Below, one piece after another: positions 60,936 through 64,000 of a stretch of 64,000 bases of DNA. The notes beneath the pieces are model-generated. The model did not search any database. It saw only the letters and a list, made by a program, of their open reading frames with translations, and was not told the origin of the DNA. Origin of the DNA: Strongylocentrotus droebachiensis (taxonomy: Eukaryota; Echinodermata; Echinoidea; Camarodonta; Strongylocentrotidae); assembly GCA_035222895.1 (NCBI GenBank), contig JAVYIG010002520.1, positions 62,001 to 126,000 on the forward strand, read 5' to 3'. The translations under genes were made by a program, and so were the position numbers. Position 1 is the first letter of the stretch. Each line of letters begins with the position of its first letter.

Positions 60936-61860
60936 AAGTGCTGTAAGTCAGACGCTATGTTCGTGTTCGGTTCGGTTTCGGCAGAGTTCGGCAATTTTTC
61001 ACCCGAACTTGGTTCGGTTCGGGGTTCGGTAATATAATAGCAAGCAGCGTTATAGCCACGGCAGTCGGCACTGGGTGGGCCGGCCGGCCGGGCCCGACCA
61101 GCACGAATTTCACATTAAAAAACTGCTCTAAACGTAAATATTTGTGAAGAAAAGTACTACTTACATTTGTAATTCCGTCTTGAATCGTGTTTTATTTTCA
61201 ATTTTAAAAGAATCATGTTTTCAATTTGTCAATAAATGATATTTTTTGAAGATTTTCCGAGACGGTTGTTGTCTAATTTTAGAGTCATGAAAGCTGCCAT
61301 CTTGAAAAGCAAATCAGGCTCGTCAATAAATGTTTTTTATAATTTTTTATTTTCGATAGGAAAAATATAAAATCCCTATTTTTTCTAAATAAATAAATAC
61401 CATACTATAATATATATTTAAAATAAAATATATTTATTTCATTATTTATATTGTAAAATTTGTCCGATATTGTTACAATTAAAATATTTTTTTTGTTGTT
61501 GAACGGGTTTGAGCTGAACTGGTTTTGATCACGCACATGTACATGTATTCGTGTTTATGGCTTGTGATCGCGACGTAGCATGGTCAGGATTTAGGATTTA
61601 AATGGCGCCAGTGATGTCGCGCTGACCACTGGATGGGCATAAATCACAAAGGCGGAAAATGGGGAAAAAGTAAATATAAAATGAGCAATCATGACATGAA
61701 AATTAAGGTACAAAATGACAAGTTTATTAGCTTGCAACAACGTAACATTTTTCTGCCGAACATCCGAACCAGGCCTTTGCGTTCGGTTTGGTTCGGTTTG
61801 GTTCGGAAGTGCCATGTTCGGCGAACTTTCGTTCGATTCGGCAGTTCGGCTACAGCACTA
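60936..61860. mobile_element. 925-bp hAT-like MITE with 8-bp target duplication, inserted in gag
   Basis: The left end AAGTGCTGTA and the right end TACAGCACTA are inverted repeats. TTCCTCAG is duplicated on both sides (60928-60935 and 61861-61868). An 8-bp duplication and AGTG-type ends fit the hAT superfamily. Near both ends GTTCGG words are repeated (cggttcggtttcggcagagt on the left, gttcggtttggttcggtttg on the right). The AT-rich middle has no transposase; open frames with RFGS words come from the GTTCGG repeats. Confidence 0.8.
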
Positions 61861-61944
61861 TTCCTCAGCCTTCATCTTCCCCACCAAACTGCCTCCAAGG
61901 ACTAGAGCCTAAGCTTCTTCACCACCAGAAGCTAGACAAAAACC

Positions 61945-62898
61945 TTGAAGATATCCGGCACATGGTTACCATTAATACAAGGCCAACTGCACAGACTTCT
62001 TTGGCAGCTTTCTCGTCTATCCATCCACATCGATATCTTGTATTGCACGAAAATGGACGAGAAACGATCAGTTAAGCTCTACCAAGCCATAGTCCCAGAA
62101 AGCTTAGTACAAGAAGTTTTTAACCTTCTTCATGGTCACCCAACTTCAGGACACTTTAGTGCAGAACAGACTCTCGAACCAGCAAAGTCATCCTACTTCT
62201 GGCCCTACATGCATAGAGATGTCCTTGATTTCTGCGAGACATGCAGGGCATGTGAGACGATTAGATCACCTAATCCCAGCTACCACGCCCCCCTCAAGAA
62301 CAGACTCCAACCGTACCGGGTCTTGTCATCCGCCACCAACCACACCCATAGGATCGTACACAAGAACAGACTCAAACCATACCGATCCGAGTGGAAGCCG
62401 CATACCAGAGCTGACGTCCGATCGTCTAACACGGACGTTCCTCCTACCTTCACCTACAGTCACCAACACCGTCCTTACTTCACCCCTCTGTCTGGTTCCC
62501 TACCATTTCAATCTTTAAGGGACCAGTCAGGGAACACTACCCCCCTTCTTCAAGTAACTAACCCACCACCTGGGTTAGTTGTTCCACCATCGCCACTACA
62601 GGAACCAGCAGGACTTCTTCCAATACCCCTGGGACTACCTCTACCACCCCCAGGACTACAGCCACTACCCTTGGGACTTCTGCCACCACCCCCAGGACCC
62701 CCAGGACTTCCACAACGGCCCCGAGACGACCAAACCAAACTCAAACCAGATCTGGACGGACTGTCGTCAAGCCGACGAGATATGAAGATTTCGTGTAAAC
62801 TTGTTTTTGCAGTCATTTCTTGTTTAAAAAACAATTTCCAAAAACGTGTAAGTCAAAATTTTGTAAGGAAAAAAAAAAAAGAGGAAAAAGAGAGTTGA
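61945..62898 (+). pseudogene. Integrase zinc-finger and C-terminal tail of the gypsy-type element
   Basis: The 317-residue open frame carries an H2C2 integrase zinc-binding domain: LLHGHPTSGHFSAEQTLE, then SYFWPYMHRDVLDFCETCRA and CETI. This is joined, without the DDE core, to HKNRLKPYRSEW, the style of the integrase C-terminus, and a Pro/Gly/Leu-rich tail (62580-62720). The frame start is arbitrary because the upstream part is deleted. It is a deletion derivative rather than a host gene. Confidence 0.65.
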
Positions 62899-63577
62899 TA
62901 TACAATCACATTTTTTTTTTTCAAAGCAAGATATCAATTAGTCAAGGAGATTTGGATCTTTTTTTTTTTGGTCTCAGAAAAAGGAGTATTTTTCTGTTAT
63001 TGTTGTATAAGCATTGACTGCAATCTCAATACTTTCAATGTTATTGATGTAATGGATCTGTGTAGAGTACAGACATGACGTTACATGCATAAGCACTTTT
63101 TTTAAAGATAATGTAATATGCTATTTATGGATTCAATTACATGTAGTCATGAATATTGGGAATTTGTGGAACAAAGTGTTCTTATTTTGTTTTTGGAGAT
63201 TCCAAATCATAACTATTTATTGCTCATATTTTTTAAAAATACATTTGGGACAATTGCTTATAATTGTCTTTAGCCATTGAATTGACTAAAAGAAAATAGA
63301 AATAAGAAATTGACAATTTCTGTATTTTCAGACAAAATTTCATTGTCAGATTTTTTTTTTGTGGTCAGTTTGGAGCACTTCTCGCCTTTTAAAATGGTGT
63401 TAATACAGGGTTCAAATTAAGGGTTTTGATGGTTTCAGATTTCTAGTTGAATGTGTAAATAGATCATAGAATTTGGCTTAATTGAAAAGGAATTTTTGTA
63501 CTTATGTTGACAAAAGATAAAAATTGATAGGTAAATTGGCCAACTATAATTTCCCTCGGTTTAATAGACCCGTTACA
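62896..63577 (+). repeat. Candidate 3' LTR (about 680 bp)
   Basis: A polypurine tract (ggaaaaa...gaggaaaaagagag) ends at 62894, followed by TGATATACAATC and a sequence ending GTTACA at 63577, so it starts TG and ends CA as LTRs do. Its last ~40 bp match the sequence just before the primer-binding site at 58479. The rest does not resemble the 57.8-58.4 kb region. Confidence 0.45.
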
Positions 63578-63611
63578 ATAATTATTAATCTGTCTCATGC
63601 ATAGTCTATGT

Positions 63612-64000
63612 CAGTGTTTTTCAAACGGGTGCCACTGGACATCTCTAGGGGTGCCGCGAGAGAAATTGATTAAAGATCTATTTTTTGATCAATCATGTAA
63701 TAAAGTTAAAATATTTTTATTTTCCTGAAGATATAGCAATTTAAAACAATAAAGTGTCTTTTTTCCTCGCTCACTTGCAACATTTAGAAACAGTACGATT
63801 TCAGGCAGTAAAGTGCCTGGATATCCACAAAATTTAGTCAACAAGGTGCCAGTATAACTCTTTGACAGCGAGGTGCCTGAATATATCTTATATTTTTATA
63901 TCAAATTATATTTTTACCACGCTCACTTGCTTCACTCGCTCAGAACATTTATAAACAGGATGATTCTGGACACCGGGATGCCCGAATATCATTATATTTG
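63612..64000. mobile_element. Edge of a hAT (Charlie-like) element running off the window
   Basis: The start cagtgtttttcaaacgggtg then ccactgg...ggggtgccgcgag resembles the terminal sequence of hAT-Charlie type elements (CAGTGxTTCTCAAxCxGGGTGCC). The following AT-rich sequence repeats gcagtaaagtgcctg and cgctcacttgc. The other end is outside. Confidence 0.45.

Larger units (their letters stand above)
58437..63577 (+). mobile_element. Decayed Ty3/gypsy-type LTR retrotransposon, internally deleted
   Basis: Both ends share ggccaactrtaatttccctc, then ggtttaatagac and cgttaca (58438-58476 and 63539-63577). After the first comes a primer-binding site. A Gag pseudogene and an integrase zinc-finger fragment follow. 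Protease, reverse transcriptase, RNase H and the integrase core are all missing. A hAT-like MITE is inserted at 60936-61860. Only ~40 bp are alike between the two ends, so the 5' LTR boundary cannot be set. Confidence 0.7.

Noticed and set aside
61591..62075. ORFs with RFGS and VRFGSV words at the right end of the hAT-like MITE
   Set aside because: They come from GTTCGG subterminal repeats and cross the MITE border into gag sequence.

Overview
This window is animal (metazoan) nuclear DNA: AT-rich, intron-rich and crowded with transposable elements. The best fit is an echinoderm, most likely a sea urchin. This rests on a DEATH-NACHT-LRR immune receptor of the type greatly expanded in sea urchins, CR1-like LINEs ending in (ATT)n, and a very frequent palindromic TACATGTA word. 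The species call is inference; the gene calls rest on splice signals and reading frames read directly from the sequence.

Two host genes can be built, both on the minus strand. (1) The 5' end of an INPP5F/Sac2-type phosphoinositide phosphatase: exon 1 (23351-23447, with the ATG), exon 2 (20235-20315) and exon 3 (10169-10305). Intron phases agree, and the protein matches the first ~105 residues of the family. The rest should lie beyond position 1. (2) An NLR gene, 57210 to 29690: a DEATH exon, a large NACHT exon, one divergent and six near-identical LRR exons, a short exon and a last exon of 21-residue tandem repeats. All eleven exons join in phase into one open frame of about 1346 residues. 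The first exon, with the start codon, was not found.

Layout. 1-23 kb: INPP5F exons and long introns with LINE fragments, MITEs and SINE-like repeats. 23.6-25.3 kb: a tandem duplication holding a candidate 36-bp plus-strand mini-exon in each copy. 25.3-28.4 kb: intergenic repeats. 28.4-30.5 kb: a 63-bp tandem array that is the NLR 3' exon and its decayed continuation. 31-57 kb: NLR introns holding a 2.9-kb DNA transposon with a LINE inside, a nested pair of opposite-strand CR1-like LINEs, a large CTGCCGCAGAC-rich foldback and a ~110-bp satellite. 58.4-63.6 kb: a decayed Ty3/gypsy-type element split by a hAT-like MITE. 63.6 kb on: the edge of another hAT-like element.

The most notable signals are the 21-residue repeat tail joined by phase to an NLR, the duplicated LRR exon cassettes, and the duplicated mini-exon whose copies differ inside the exon but not in the flanks compared.
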